64,000 bases of DNA from Pseudoneurospora amorphoporcata (taxonomy: Eukaryota; Ascomycota; Sordariomycetes; Sordariales; Sordariaceae), in NCBI GenBank assembly GCA_033297205.1, contig MU859148.1:62001-126000 (forward strand), in the 5' to 3' direction. A program made the translations under genes and the position numbers. Numbering within the stretch: position 1 is the stretch's first letter; every line of letters starts with the position of its first letter. Of the stretch, positions 22,969 to 34,900 are shown in pieces. The notes under the pieces are model-generated. The model was not told the origin of the DNA. It was given only the letters and a program-made list of their open reading frames with translations, and did no database searches.

Positions 22969-23863
22969 TGCTGCGTCCGGTAGATAGTGATATGGTCCAA
23001 GAAGAGAAATGTCCTGCTGAGATACTTCCAATTGTCCTTTTACCAAAACGAAATAATCCAAGATGGAAGAGGAGGTGGGATGGTGACAGAGTGTCCGCTG
23101 CCCGACTTGATGAGAAACCGAGGAGGATGCAGTGGCGAGGCCATCAGGGTCCCCGCGCAGCTGCCCGGTTAACACCCGACAGTAAGCGGATGCCCGATAA
23201 GCTTGGATAACGCGTACCGTACATGGAAATGATGGAATAGCGCCAGGTCAGCTGATTTACAGCGGTGCATGCTCGCTTAGGTAAACCAAGTACCCCAGGG
23301 ATTACGTTCCCATCTTACAGGGCACGGCATGTTCAACGTTACGACGGCCCTGGATCGTTCACTCGCCAACGTCGACGTAGCATCCAAAGTCACCCAAAGT
23401 TCCAAAGGACCAAAACTCCAAAGACGAAGGTCACCCCCCCATAAGGAAACTTCTCCGCATGTACGTCGGCGTCAAAACTTCCGTTCTGCCCAAAAGGAGC
23501 CAAGAGGTGTTGCAACTTTGGGGAAAGCGGCGACGAAGACTGTGGTACTCAACAGCCACCTCGAACCATGTTTGGATGCCCATCACCACCATCTCGATCC
23601 TCTTATAAGATATCTCCAGGGTTCTCGGCACCGTTTTCCGGGCCACCGAGGTCTATTGGATTCAGGTCCGATGTCATACCCTAATGGGAGGAGGAGATAT
23701 GTGAACCTGCGCAGGAAATAAAAAATGATGGAGTCCCTCATCGGCATATGGACCGGAGTTTTTCTCTGGTGATGATATGCCCATATCAATCTTCCTGCTC
23801 CCTTCGTTCTTCCTCACTCCCTGATTATTTGGTAGCTGCTTGATCCAGAAAGGAAAGCCTAAC
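22969..23863. other. Divergent promoter region between SWIM/RING and P4H-like genes
   Basis: No supported gene. Frames at 23329-23721 on the plus strand and their minus-strand counterparts are unsupported. Serves as upstream sequence for both neighbours. Confidence 0.5.
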
Positions 23864-24826
23864 ATGGATGCCATAAGCTTCAGTAAAGTCGCCGGTATAT
23901 CCGCTTGGACAGCCCTGGTTGCCTTGACTGTACCATACCTGTCCGAGACTTTCGCCCCTCAGATCTCATCACTCACATCCCTCGTCGGCGACCTTCCTAT
24001 ACCTACTCATCCTCTCACGAAGCCCCTGAAACTGTTCCGCAACACAACAACATCTGCAGAAGAACATCAATCACAGCCCTTCTTCTGCGATATCTCCCAT
24101 ACATACAGGACCGAGCTCGTCTCTCTCGACCCCTTGATCATATACATCCATAACCTCATAACACCCTCCGAGATCATCTCCATTCTCGACACCGCCGAAC
24201 CCAGGTTCAACCCATCGGTGGTAACCAAACATGGCCGTCAACAGCAAACAGAAGACCGCACGTCGAGCTCGGCTGGACTACCCCGTGACGACCCCCGCGT
24301 CAAGTGCGTGTTGAGCCGGGCACGAGGCTTCATGGGCACGATGTTGAGGGATGGCTGGGACGAGATGGGTCCGCCGCAGTTGGTTCGGTACCGGGCCGGT
24401 CAGAGGTTCAACGTTCACCATGACTGGTTCGACATACCGCTGCTGGCCAACGATGGGAGCAACAGGGTGTGGAACCGTGTTGCCAGTTTCTTTGCCATAC
24501 TTCAGGATAACTGCACCAAGGGCGAGACACATTTCCCACATGCGAAGCCGATCGTGTCGCCAAGTCCGTGGAATGAACCCATGTGGCGTGGCGGACTGGA
24601 GGATCAGAAGCTGAAGAACGTGACCGAATTGAAGCCCCTTTGGCGGGAGCATGAGGATGGAGGGTTGGCGTTCAGACCGGTTGCTGGCAATGCTATCTTT
24701 TGGATCAACCTTCATCCTAACGGGACTGGTGATGAACGGACAAACCATGCTGGACTTCCGCTGGGGGATGGGCTCAAGACGGCGATGAACATTTGGCCTC
24801 GGCGATACTGGCCTAATGAGTGGTAA
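23864..24826 (+). CDS. Membrane-anchored prolyl-4-hydroxylase-like 2OG-Fe(II) dioxygenase
   Basis: Intronless, 320 residues, start chosen at AACATGGAT. A hydrophobic segment at about 13-30 (SAWTALVALTVPYLSETF) looks like a signal anchor, placing the enzyme in the ER lumen or secretory path. The catalytic double-stranded beta-helix has iron ligands H185 and D187 (NVHHDWFD) and H295 (TNHAGLPL), and the 2-oxoglutarate-binding K305 (GLKTAMNIW). The P4Hc signature PQLVRYRAGQRF and GETHFPHAKP are also present. Family members hydroxylate proline in protein substrates using O2, Fe(II) and 2-oxoglutarate; substrate here unknown. N-glycosylation sites (NRT/NCT/NVT-like) fit lumenal exposure. Convergent with the amidohydrolase, with stops 60 bp apart. 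Confidence 0.88.
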   Translation: MDAISFSKVAGISAWTALVALTVPYLSETFAPQISSLTSLVGDLPIPTHPLTKPLKLFRNTTTSAEEHQSQPFFCDISHTYRTELVSLDPLIIYIHNLITPSEIISILDTAEPRFNPSVVTKHGRQQQTEDRTSSSAGLPRDDPRVKCVLSRARGFMGTMLRDGWDEMGPPQLVRYRAGQRFNVHHDWFDIPLLANDGSNRVWNRVASFFAILQDNCTKGETHFPHAKPIVSPSPWNEPMWRGGLEDQKLKNVTELKPLWREHEDGGLAFRPVAGNAIFWINLHPNGTGDERTNHAGLPLGDGLKTAMNIWPRRYWPNEW

Positions 24827-24885
24827 AAGCAGGGCTTGCTATTTGGATATCCGAAAACAAGGCGATATTTCCCACATGTTCCCAA

Positions 24886-26580
24886 TTAGTTCTTGGCCGA
24901 CCAGACCTTGTTGCCATCAAACCACGTTTCCAGCACCTTTGCCTCCTTCAGCTTCTCCTTCTCCCACTCCATGTTCACAATGGTGAAGTCGGCCTTAAAT
25001 CCCTTCTCCAGTCTTCCTATCCTGTTCTCATCCCGGCAGCTATACGCCACGCCCTGAGACGCCGCAGCCACTGCCTCAGCAACGCCTAGAGCAAAGTGTG
25101 GGTTGACCGTTGTCTCGTAGTCGGGCTCCCGGTACGACCTCCTTGTCGTTCCCACGTACACATTAGGCAACGGAGGATGCGGTGCCGTGGGCGCGTCACT
25201 TCCCAACGCCAACGGCGCCCCATGATCCGCAAACTCGCGATACGCAAAAGCCCTTGCACACCTGTGCGCACCCAGCAACTTGGGCCAAGCCCTCAAAATC
25301 GCCGGGTCCGCATGCACCGGTTGGATCGACGCCGTGATGCCCGCCTTACCGAGCCTCTCGGCATCTTTTGCCGATGACAGCTCCAGGTGCTCCACACGCG
25401 GCCTCCTCTCCGGGCTGGCATGGGCAATCAACACGTCCACAACCGTCTTGATGGCCTCATCCCCAATCGCATGCAACGCCACCTGCAACCGGGCCTCATC
25501 CGCCTTCTTGACCACAGGAATCAACTGCCCCGCCGTCCACAGCGGCACCTCCCTATGCCCATTATGCTCGTACGGCTCCGACAGGCCCGCGGTGCACGCG
25601 TCGATGATCCCATCGCAAATAACCTTGACGCCCACAATCCTGCAATCGGGCGTCGTCTCGGCGTTAAACTCCTTGGCGAGCTCAATAGCCCGTTCCACCT
25701 GCTTGACATTTTCCTCGTCATTCTTGCCCGGTTTCACCAACCAATACGCCGCAATCCGCAATGGAATACCCTCCTGCCCATCTGTTGTCCAAGAAGACCG
25801 TCTCCGCAGTTCCTGCAACGCATCCCACGCCCCCTCGTCCATGGCCATGTCCACCGCGCCCGTGTACCCGACGGCATGATACGCCTCCACGGCGGCCTGG
25901 ATGGCAGCAACCCGCTCCTCCACGCTCGCCACGCGGGCCAGGTACGGCCACACGTACGTGATATTGGCCGCCTCGGTGAACACACCCGTTACTTTCCCCT
26001 CTGCATCTCTTTCGATAGTCCCGCCGGGGACGTCCTTCCACTCTTGGGCTCCCAAGTCGCGGATACCGGCCGTGTTGCACCATGCTGAGTGTAGGTCTTT
26101 GGTATCTACCAGTATCGGCCTTTCCCCCCCTTCCCTGCCGGGGATGTCGAGCCCATCCAGGTCCTTGGCGGTGACCCCGCCGGGAGTCATGGAGTGCATC
26201 CACCCGCGACACAAGATGCGCGGAACATGCGGGTTGGCGGCGGCGTAGGACCGGATGGTGGATTGGATGTCTGCCAAGGTCTTGCAGGCGCCGAGGTCGA
26301 GCTTGGTTAGGGATTGGCCCATTATCATTAGGTGCATGTGCCCGTCGATGAAGCCGGGGAGGAGGGAGGCGCCGGCTAGGTCGACGGTTTCTACTTGTTC
26401 TCCTGAGGAGAGGGCGGTGGTGATGGGTTCATCTTCCGGGGAGCCGACGTGGAGGATGGTGTCGTTGTGGATGAGCAAGCAGGAGGCGAAGGAGGGAGGG
26501 GTGTGGAGGCCGGCGTTTTGGCCCGGCGAGAGGGGGGAGAGGAAGATGCGGCCGTTGGTGAAGAGGGTTGCTTTGGTCAT
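24886..26580 (-). CDS. YtcJ-type amidohydrolase (amidohydrolase family 3)
   Basis: Intronless, 564 residues, ATG verified. Metal-dependent hydrolase of the amidohydrolase superfamily. The N-terminal half shows LLPGFIDGHMHL with H81-x-H83 metal ligands. Further family landmarks are CRGWMHSM, ILVDTKDLHSAWCNTAG, KVICDGIIDACTAGL, LQVALHAIGDEAI and ASIQPVHADP, with a late LALGSDAPT holding the conserved Asp. The C-terminal RIGRLEKGFKADFTIVN closes the small beta-sandwich. No signal peptide or membrane segment, so probably cytosolic. Members act on N-substituted formamides or other amides; true substrate unknown. GC-rich and single-exon, unlike most neighbours. Confidence 0.9.
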   Translation of the reverse strand: MTKATLFTNGRIFLSPLSPGQNAGLHTPPSFASCLLIHNDTILHVGSPEDEPITTALSSGEQVETVDLAGASLLPGFIDGHMHLMIMGQSLTKLDLGACKTLADIQSTIRSYAAANPHVPRILCRGWMHSMTPGGVTAKDLDGLDIPGREGGERPILVDTKDLHSAWCNTAGIRDLGAQEWKDVPGGTIERDAEGKVTGVFTEAANITYVWPYLARVASVEERVAAIQAAVEAYHAVGYTGAVDMAMDEGAWDALQELRRRSSWTTDGQEGIPLRIAAYWLVKPGKNDEENVKQVERAIELAKEFNAETTPDCRIVGVKVICDGIIDACTAGLSEPYEHNGHREVPLWTAGQLIPVVKKADEARLQVALHAIGDEAIKTVVDVLIAHASPERRPRVEHLELSSAKDAERLGKAGITASIQPVHADPAILRAWPKLLGAHRCARAFAYREFADHGAPLALGSDAPTAPHPPLPNVYVGTTRRSYREPDYETTVNPHFALGVAEAVAAASQGVAYSCRDENRIGRLEKGFKADFTIVNMEWEKEKLKEAKVLETWFDGNKVWSAKN

Positions 26581-28129
26581 GTTGAGTAGTCTTTTGTGGT
26601 TTGGCTATCGTGAGATGCGAATATAAATTATCCCGAGTGTAGGTCTCAGCGACGCGAGTGTTGGGTTGCAGGTATAAACGGCTCAGCGGAAGGAAAAGGA
26701 AGGTGGGAGAAGGGTCTCGGTGCGGAGCTGACTCGGATCAGATAAAATTATCGGAGTCGCGGTTTGGGGTGGTTCTGTTGCCGCTCCGGTTTTAGGCCGT
26801 GATTGCGGAGTAAAAAGACCAAAAAGCCATGGAAAGTTGGCACATGGCTTTGGGGGGTGATGATGGCAATGCGGAGCATGGCTGGTTATGGTGGTTGCTG
26901 CCATTGATTGCCTTCCGGTCGTCATCGGCCATCCAAAGCTATTCATCTGTATAATAGTTTCATACCCAACCTCAACTGAACTGAATGAATCGTATCAGTC
27001 CATCGATAAGTATGGAGGGGGCTGGCATCTCATGTTTTGGTGTTTCGATATCAACACCATCCATCCCACGCCGTGATAACTCTGTCAACGTCATCCCTTT
27101 GCCCGTTGAAACTGAATGGATAACCACCACAATGTTTTCAGGATATCGTTCGGCACAGCGCCGACCGAGTGATTGACTTTGGTACAGGATGAAGAATGGA
27201 ACTGCGTGCGGGGGTAGCTGGCTTGCAAGGGAGGCTGGAAGTGTTTAGTTCAAATGTTTCAAGGAAATTGGGAACCGCAGGAACTGGAAGGGACGGGAAA
27301 CCTGGAAGCGGGTGCGGGTCCCCGAAGCCCAGGCCCCAAGTTCCCCACGGGGTGCTATCTCCAGGCCCGTTAAGAGCCATCCCCGCTGAAGCAGAAAGTG
27401 GAAACCCTAAACGGCGCAACCCCACCGCCCGACCCGCCAAGCATCTGGAGATAACTGGAAAGGGAAGGTGCGTCCGGCCTTATCCCAACGGCAGTTGGTT
27501 TTCTTTCCCACTTCTTTGCCAACCACGCCAACCTCTGTCCTTCACCGAAGGCTTGAAACTGACAAGGAAAAAGAAGTAAAGATCTTCTTTCTCTGTCAGC
27601 TCGCTTGGCTTCAAACCTTCAAATCCCACCAGGTCATGGATGGATAGATGCGCTTATCGCCGGCCACTCGGTGGCCCCGATTGAGTGTGCAGACCTTCCT
27701 TGCCCTTCCCCCCGGTCGAGCGACTGCAACGCCCCGTGATAAGGTAGTGCCCTGGAATATGCCAACTGCACCGAGTTGCACTGCATCGCCAGTGGAGGAG
27801 GAAATGTGCTGCAACCAAGGGCCTAGCTAAGTGGTATGGGGATGGACATGGTGGGCATGGCTGCCATGGATATCGACGACAGATGACCCTGCCGATCTTA
27901 TCTCGGAAAATGCTACCATGAGGGCGCCGCTGACCTCGGCGCACAAGGCGAATTCAACATGCTGTTCCCCTCCTTCTCTTCTCCTGGTTATTGTTGTTGT
28001 TGGTGTCTCCCTCACCGCGGGCTTCGTCTGACCGCTACACGAAAGACAACTTGAACCTAACCATCCCGAACCTTATCTCGACAAAAACCCAGCATTCGGC
28101 TGATATCGAAAGACTCTGATCCGGTCGCC
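26581..28129. other. Divergent promoter region, amidohydrolase and amino-acid permease
   Basis: About 1.5 kb with no supported gene. A purine- then GC-rich part near 27200-27500 and short frames on both strands do not show any family. A TAC/TAT-poor leader precedes the permease start. Confidence 0.5.
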
Positions 28130-29935
28130 ATGTCCAAGTACGGCGATGGAAGCTTCGCCGAGAAGCAGGGCGGCGGCGAGGCGCTCCATGTGGCTTCCTC
28201 CAACAATCTAGGCCAGGTTATCGATGGGACAATATCTCTAGACGCCAACCATCAATTGCAAAGAGGTCTCAAGAGTCGACACATTCAGTTTCTGGCTTTG
28301 GGAGGAGCGTACGTTACAATTCCTGTCCCAAATACTATGGATCCCCCGTCTTGCCTTTTGACCTGTTGGCTAACTTTGCTCTTGATCACAACAGTATCGG
28401 AACAGGTCTCTTCGTCGGTTCGGGTGGTATCCTAGCCACCGTCGGCCCAGCACCGCTATGGCTGGCCTATCTGTCCATGATGCTCCTGGTCTGGATTGTC
28501 ATGAACTGTATCGCCGAGATGTGCACATATCTTCCTCTTAGAGGCATCACACTGCCCTACTTCACCGAGCGCTTCGTCGATGCCAGTCTAGGATTTGCCG
28601 CTGGCTGGAATTATTGGTGAGTTGCCTCTTGGATCAAGGGGTCAACATACCTACTCACTCAAAAACTGACATGCTGGTGTTAGGTATGCGTACGCCATCC
28701 TTGTCGCTGCCGAAGCGACCGCCGGCGCCATCCTCCTCAACTACTGGGACACACCAGTTCCCACTTGGGCTTGGATCACCATCATCCTTGTTGTCAACCT
28801 CGTCCTGAATATCATTGCGGTCGAGGTGTTTGGCGAGGCCGAGTTCTGGTTTGCCAGCATCAAGTTCCTCACTATTATGGGGCTCATCATTGTTGGTCTC
28901 GTCATCATGCTGGGAGGCGGACCAAGCCACCAGCGGTTAGGATTCCACTATTGGAACGATCCAGGAGCGTTCAAGGAGTACCTCGCACCTGGTGCCACTG
29001 GCAGGTTTGCTGCATATTGGACAGCCTTCATCCGTGCCGGATTCAGTTTCATCACCTCCCCTGAACTCATTGGTCTTGCTGCTGGCGAGACTGTCGCACC
29101 GAGACGCAACATTCCCAAGGCTGCCCGTCGCTTCCTGGGTCGTCTGACTATCTTCTATGGTATCAGCTCCTTGATTGTAGGCTGCATTGTTCCCTCGGAT
29201 AACAAGAACCTGCTTTCCGGCGCCTCGGACGCCAGCGCCAGTCCCTGGGTCATCGGTATCCAGATTGCCGGTATCAGTGGCTTGAACCACGTTATCAACG
29301 CTGCCATCTTGACCTCGGCTTGGTCCGCTGGTAATGCGTTCTTGTACTCAGGATCCCGTATTCTGTATTCGCTGGCCCAAAGCGGCCAAGCCCCCGCCAT
29401 TTTCACCAGAACGACCAGACGTGGTGTCCCATACACCGCCGTCTTGATGACCTGGGCGTTCTCCTTGCTCGCGTACCTTAACGTATCCAACAACGGCGCT
29501 CAGGTGTTTACTTGGTTCTCCAATCTTTCCACCATCTCGGGATACATCGGCTGGATTGTTCTGCTCATCACCTTCCTGCGATTCCGTCAGGCGCTCAGGG
29601 TCCAGGGACTCTTGGCGACACTGCCCTTCAAGACTCCGGGTCAGCCATATGCGGCATGGTTTGCTCTGGTCATGCTCATCATCCTGACGCTCACAAACGG
29701 ATTCCCGGTGTTTGTCAACTGGAACTACAAGGATTTCCTCGCGGCGTACATCACGTTGCCTGCTTTCCTTGCCCTGTACTTTGGCCACAAGATGTGGTAC
29801 AGGACTCCGTTCCATAAGCCGGCTCATGAGATTGATGTCTTGACGGGCAAGAAGGAGATGGACGATATGTGCGCGAATGATGTGGACCCAGTTCCGAAGA
29901 ACTGGCTGGAGAAGATCTGGTTCTGGATTGCATGA
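28130..29935 (+). CDS. Amino-acid permease (yeast AAP/APC superfamily)
   Basis: Plasma-membrane amino-acid/H+ symporter. Exons 28130-28308, 28395-28616, 28684-29935, 550 residues; both introns restore family-conserved sequence (GGA-IGTGLFVGSG in TM1 and NYW-YAYA). About 12 membrane helices. Typical landmarks: NLVLNIIAVEVFGEAEFWFA, FITSPELIGLAAGE, AARRFLGRLTIFY, and the substrate-site stretch ILTSAWSAGNAFLYSGSR followed by LYSLAQSGQAP. Hydrophilic N- (about 55 residues, starting MSKYGDGSFAEKQGGG) and C-termini are cytosolic. It ends with a WLEKIWFWIA motif, common in the family. Substrate range cannot be deduced. Confidence 0.93.
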
Positions 29936-30874
29936 TTATCGTTGTTGTCGTGATACCCTTCAGTTGCATATGAACAATCGGAGTATTATGTTTTCAAACA
30001 CATCGTCCCTGATGTTTTCTTGAGCTGTTGTTTTTTGTCTTCTTCCATTCCCGTTCGAGGTGACAACACAGCGAAATGAATGTATGATCACAAACCCAGA
30101 TCCTCAGCTTTCAGCGCATATCCGCACTAGGTCTAAAAGGCCAAACAGTGACTCACTCACATCATCAATGCTCGTCAACATTCCGCCGACATCGAAGAGA
30201 TTCGCATCGACTGATTTATTGTACGAGGGCCTATGCCATCAGAATGATCCGAGGAGGTGGAACTTGGACGGCGACGGCGAGTCTTGTATATCAAACTGGC
30301 GCTGGTGGCCAAGCCGCTACAGCCCAGTACAGCAGCCCTAGGGAACGGGCGGGTTGTCTTGGCTATCAGTCCACCAGTGAGGCACTGGGGTTTATCACTG
30401 CCCAGACCACTGCGACATCAGGCGACTTTTTGCTGGACAACCACCTAGACTCTCTGTTTGTTTCCCAATCACGACTAGACAAACTGCCACGAGTCCGGCA
30501 ACAGGCCGATCTGACGGGAGCCTCTACCTTTGTCCACCACTCAGCTTTGCATCGTGACCGAGATATGGTGTCATCCGATATTGGCAAAGGTTTAGGTACC
30601 CAATCGGGCTCCGTCCCAAATGTGCGGGCGGGCAGTGCTAGAATCTGAGTCTCATATAAGGTTCCTCTGAGGGAAGCGACGACGAGGCACCAAGTTTGTC
30701 ATCATGCCTTGCTCTCAATCAACATCCCACTTCTCCTCCTTACAACGACAACAAACAACGACAACAAAGAGGCCATTTCCTCTCCCCGAATCTCATCTCA
30801 AGCGTTTTACCTAGCCGAAACCTAGAGATCAGTGGATTATCGACGCTTTCTACAAACAACACACAGCAGCAAAG
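29936..30874. other. Intergenic between permease and L-LDH genes
   Basis: About 0.9 kb, both neighbours read rightwards. A frame at 30148-30648 lacks any domain. CATATAAG near 30653, a little over 200 bp before the LDH start, could be a TATA-like element. CAAC-rich leader near 30740-30870. Confidence 0.45.
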
Positions 30875-31910
30875 ATGTCGGTACCTAGCACAGAGATCGA
30901 GAGCCATGCCAAGGTGAGTTACATGTGAATACCAGTCATCGATATCAAGAGCGCATAACTGACAAGAACCCCAGAGCATCAAGGTCGTCATCGTCGGCGC
31001 CGGCTCCGTCGGTGTCACGACCGCGTACGCTCTCCTCCTCAGCCATCTCGCCGCCGAGATTGTCCTCATCGACATCGACAAGAACCGCGCCCTCGGCGAG
31101 GTCATGGATTTGTCACACGCCGCCCACTTTGCGCACGCCAAGGTCACTGTCGGCGACTACGAAGACTGCGCCGGCGCCACGGCCGTCATCATCACCGCCG
31201 GCGTTAACCAGAAGCCCGGCCAGACGCGCATGGATCTGGTCAAGACCAACTACGGCCTATTTGAGCAGATCGTGCCTCGGATCGCTAAGCACGCTCCGAA
31301 CACGATCCTCATCGTAGCTACCAACCCATGCGACGTGCTGACCAAGGCCGCGCACGAGCTTTCTGGTTTCCCCGTCCAGCGCGTTATCGGCTCCGGCACC
31401 GCCATGGACACCACCCGCTTCCGCCACGAGCTCGGCAAGCACTACGGTGTCAACCCGCGCAACGTCCACGCCGTCATCGTCGGCGAGCATGGCGACAGCC
31501 AGCTGCCCGTGTGGTCTCTCGCCAGCATCGCCGGCATGCGCCTCGAGGACTACTGCAAGCAGAAAGGTATCGCGTACGACGAGGAGGCTATGGAGGCTCT
31601 GGCAAAGCGCACTCGCGAGGCCGCGTACGAGATCATCCAGAGGAAGGGCAAGACCAACTACGGTGTCGCCAGCGTGCTGGTCAGCATCCTCGAGCCTATC
31701 ATCACCAACGCCGATCAGCTCGTTACCGTGTCCAGAGTCGGCAACTACGCCGGCGTGGAGGGCGTGGCGCTGAGCATGCCGTGCAAGCTAAACCGCAAGG
31801 GCGCGCATCAGGATGTGGAGCTGCTGCTGAACGAGAAGGAGAAGGAGGCGCTGAGGATGAGCGCGACGAGCATCAAGGAGTGCTTTGATGGCGTGGCCAA
31901 GAAGGAGTAG
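30875..31910 (+). CDS. L-lactate dehydrogenase (NAD-dependent)
   Basis: Interconverts pyruvate and L-lactate with NADH/NAD+. Exons 30875-30913 and 30975-31910, 324 residues. Rossmann motif GAGSVG (21-26), Asp at the end of beta-2 (LIDIDKN) for NAD. The residue that separates lactate from malate dehydrogenases is Gln (Q92 in GVNQKPGQTR, equivalent to Q102), so LDH is favoured; R98 and R151 (DTTRFR) are substrate arginines and H185 (GEHGDS) is the catalytic base. No mitochondrial presequence. The sequence is like bacterial L-LDHs and lacks the longer N-terminal arm of animal LDHs. A downstream duplication and T-run lie in the 3' flank. Confidence 0.9.
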
Positions 31911-34900
31911 GTCGATTTCTTGATCACCGTGAGGATTACTCTCCGGGGTTATCGCGAGGCTCAACGTCGTCGTCAATTCTCTTCTTGATGTGTTGTTTTT
32001 GTTTTCTATAAAAAGCGGTGTTTCTTTTGCTTTTTTTTTTTTTTTTTTTTTTTCATGGAATGGAATGGGATGGGATTGTTTGGGTTGCAACTGAAAAAGG
32101 ACTTCATCTCCAGTAGATAAAGCGGTCTTTTTTGCTGTTTCGTGGCTGGGAATGTTTGGGTTGCAACTTGCAAGGAGGACTTCTTCACTTTCAGTTAAGT
32201 TAGGTGGGATAGCAAGTACCACAGCGTGGCGCAAACGGCGAGGGACGGGAGATGGTTATTCGACGGCTACCAACTCCAGGGCACGGCTGCCTACCTCTAG
32301 AGGTTGCTATGAGTTTGCTGATTAAAGGCAGTCGCAATGCAAAGTCTTCAAAATGAAGCTCGTTCAGAGCTCTTTCCTGACTTGAAATTGGCGTCTCGTA
32401 TCTCTTGGGCAGGTACGACCCAGGGCACTTGGGCTTCGACATCCACGCAACACCCCACGTGTTTTCTGTTCGCTTCCTCTCCCCTCTCTTTTTTCTTGAT
32501 CATTATCAGGACCACTGATGACAACAGTATCGAGCATCGCACATGTCCATTGCGGGTCAATACACTCGACATTGAGCTTCAGCGCATGCATCTGTTCAGC
32601 CGTAAGTGGCCTTCTCATTTCTGTCGCACAAGTTCATGCCTCTACTTGGTCCAAAGCTAACCACGAATTTTTTTCAACGCGTCAGATTACATTGCATCGT
32701 CTCGCAATCTACCGACCGACCATCGACACTGTACCTCGACTTAAGACAATTCAATAATCCCACAGTGATGCAAATTGCTGGAGATGTCCAAGTTGAACAT
32801 TTATCTCCATTTGACAGCTTCTCTATGCTGTGTTCATCGGATCTCGCCCGGGGAGAACATCGTTCGATTTCCATATTGCTTTGGGAAACACTGATCTTCA
32901 ACGACTGAGGAGCCACTCGACCCTGTCTACTGTCATCTTCCCTGTTCGGACCGAAAGCTATACTAAAACTGGCCGCCAGGTGTTGGAGTGGCTGGTCAGG
33001 GAAGAGCATACAACTACATCTACCAAGATACGAGAGGACGACAACAAGTGATGCATCACCACCCAACGTCAGGGTGCGAAGACAACGGAATGCAAACTCT
33101 TTAGGGTCAGTTGCACTGCCATGCAAATCACGAGATGAAAGACCGGAACCTGAGCGATCTTCAAATCAGACTTTCGGACAATTTTACCGAGACCTTAGCT
33201 ACGAAGCACAACACGCGAGACAACTTTCCCGCCATCAGACAGACCAGCCGACGCGCAATGGCGCAACGGTGCGCAAAGGCAAAGCGGGCGGTGTCAGTGT
33301 CGGCAGCTCGGTCTCGTGTATCGGCAGTCGTCTCGTGAGTCAACGTCGATCCAGCAGGCATCCAGACGCCCCAGAGGAGGCGATCAAGAACAGGGAACCG
33401 AGGATAAACTCAACACCGAGATCTGAAACGGGATTAGGCTGGTTCATATATGAATGGGATGGGTAGTCTGGGCATCTATTTGGTGTGGACGCACGCTTCC
33501 AGGCATGACAAGGTCCAAAAGCACAAGGACATGGTCCAGAGGCTTGAAGCAGGCGAACAACTTTACACGAGAACACGACAGGTCGCCCCAGTGCCGCAAC
33601 ATATGCCCGGCGTAACACCAAGACGAGGTTAATAAGTAAGGCTTGACTGCATAAATGAACAGGAAGAGACCCTGGAGGTGGCATCATCCTGGATTTGGTG
33701 ATTTTCCATGTCCAAATGGGATGTGCGGTTTCACAAGTTCACGACATCATCATCTTACATACATACTTCGTCTAGCAACTGAACACAGATATCGCCTGTA
33801 TCGGCACAGGACGACGTTTGGACTTATCTTCCTTCCCTGAAGAGCTTCAGTGGGCAGCCACACCACCACTACACTGCTAGTCGGCGCCTCCCGCTGAAGC
33901 CAGCAAGACAGACCAAAGCCGGATCTTTTTCGCCGCACAGCGTTAGGCTTTTGGCCTATTTTCGACACCAACTCACCTTTCCCTCTCTATTCCTCTTGGT
34001 ATTGTCACTTTTCTATCCGCGCGGCTATTGATACAAAAGCTTCCGAAAAGGATTCTCTACGGCGCGGAGGTGGGAGCGCTATTACAGTACCGTTAATGTC
34101 GACATCCCGATCCGCGCTCGCGCTTTTAGGATGGTTTTAGGAGATTTTGGGCGCCAGGGGTTTGTGAACCAGTTCCCTGGGTTTTCTGGGGATTGCTCGA
34201 ATGGGACGTTGACAACCAATCCATGCGTCCATGGCTGCATTCTGCAACAGTCTTGAGGCCTGTTCGGGGCCTGGTCGACACCTGAGGGAACCAATCACGA
34301 CAGCGACCGACACTACTGGGGACCGTTGTGGCTGGAAGGAACCGGTAGCCGCTCAAATACTACCATTGCTATCAAGACAAACTCCTAATGGCGGGAAGGG
34401 AAAAAAAAAAAATGGGGGTCAAAGGCCTGGCCGGTCTCATCCGAAGTCCGAAGGTTGAAAAATCCACTTCTTCAGCTTGATGGCCCTAGGCCCATTGTAA
34501 CACGGCCAAGTCGACAACACAGCACTCTGATGGATGATATATTTTTGGTGGCGGAGCTCATGCAGCCATCTAAAGGGCCATAGGCCGTCTCCATTGACCA
34601 CTACCATTGCTCGAGAGAAGTTCAATCGTGTGCTTTGTCCCCACTGGCAGCCTCGTTTGTTCGTCTTGTGTTGGCGATCCACAGGCACACTCTACCGCAC
34701 AGCCATTTCCCGATGTAGATCGTGGATTGTTCCCCTTCCTCTCAACAAGGCAATTGCACCTCCGGCTCTGCCTCAGGCATATTCTGTGTAACATCATTGG
34801 GCACAAGCAGCAGTAGCTTACTTCGGGGACATCCGATGAGTGATCGTCTACAGGACGGCACTTCATCCTAGCTGCGTCTTGCATCTGCATGCTATCTGTA

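Noticed and set aside
25387..26088. Long plus-strand frames opposite the amidohydrolase
   Set aside because: Antisense shadows caused by strong third-position GC in the real gene.
33257..33330. tRNA-like A-box word (TGGCGCAACGG)
   Set aside because: No matching B box (GGTTCNANNCC) at a suitable distance and no cloverleaf could be drawn.
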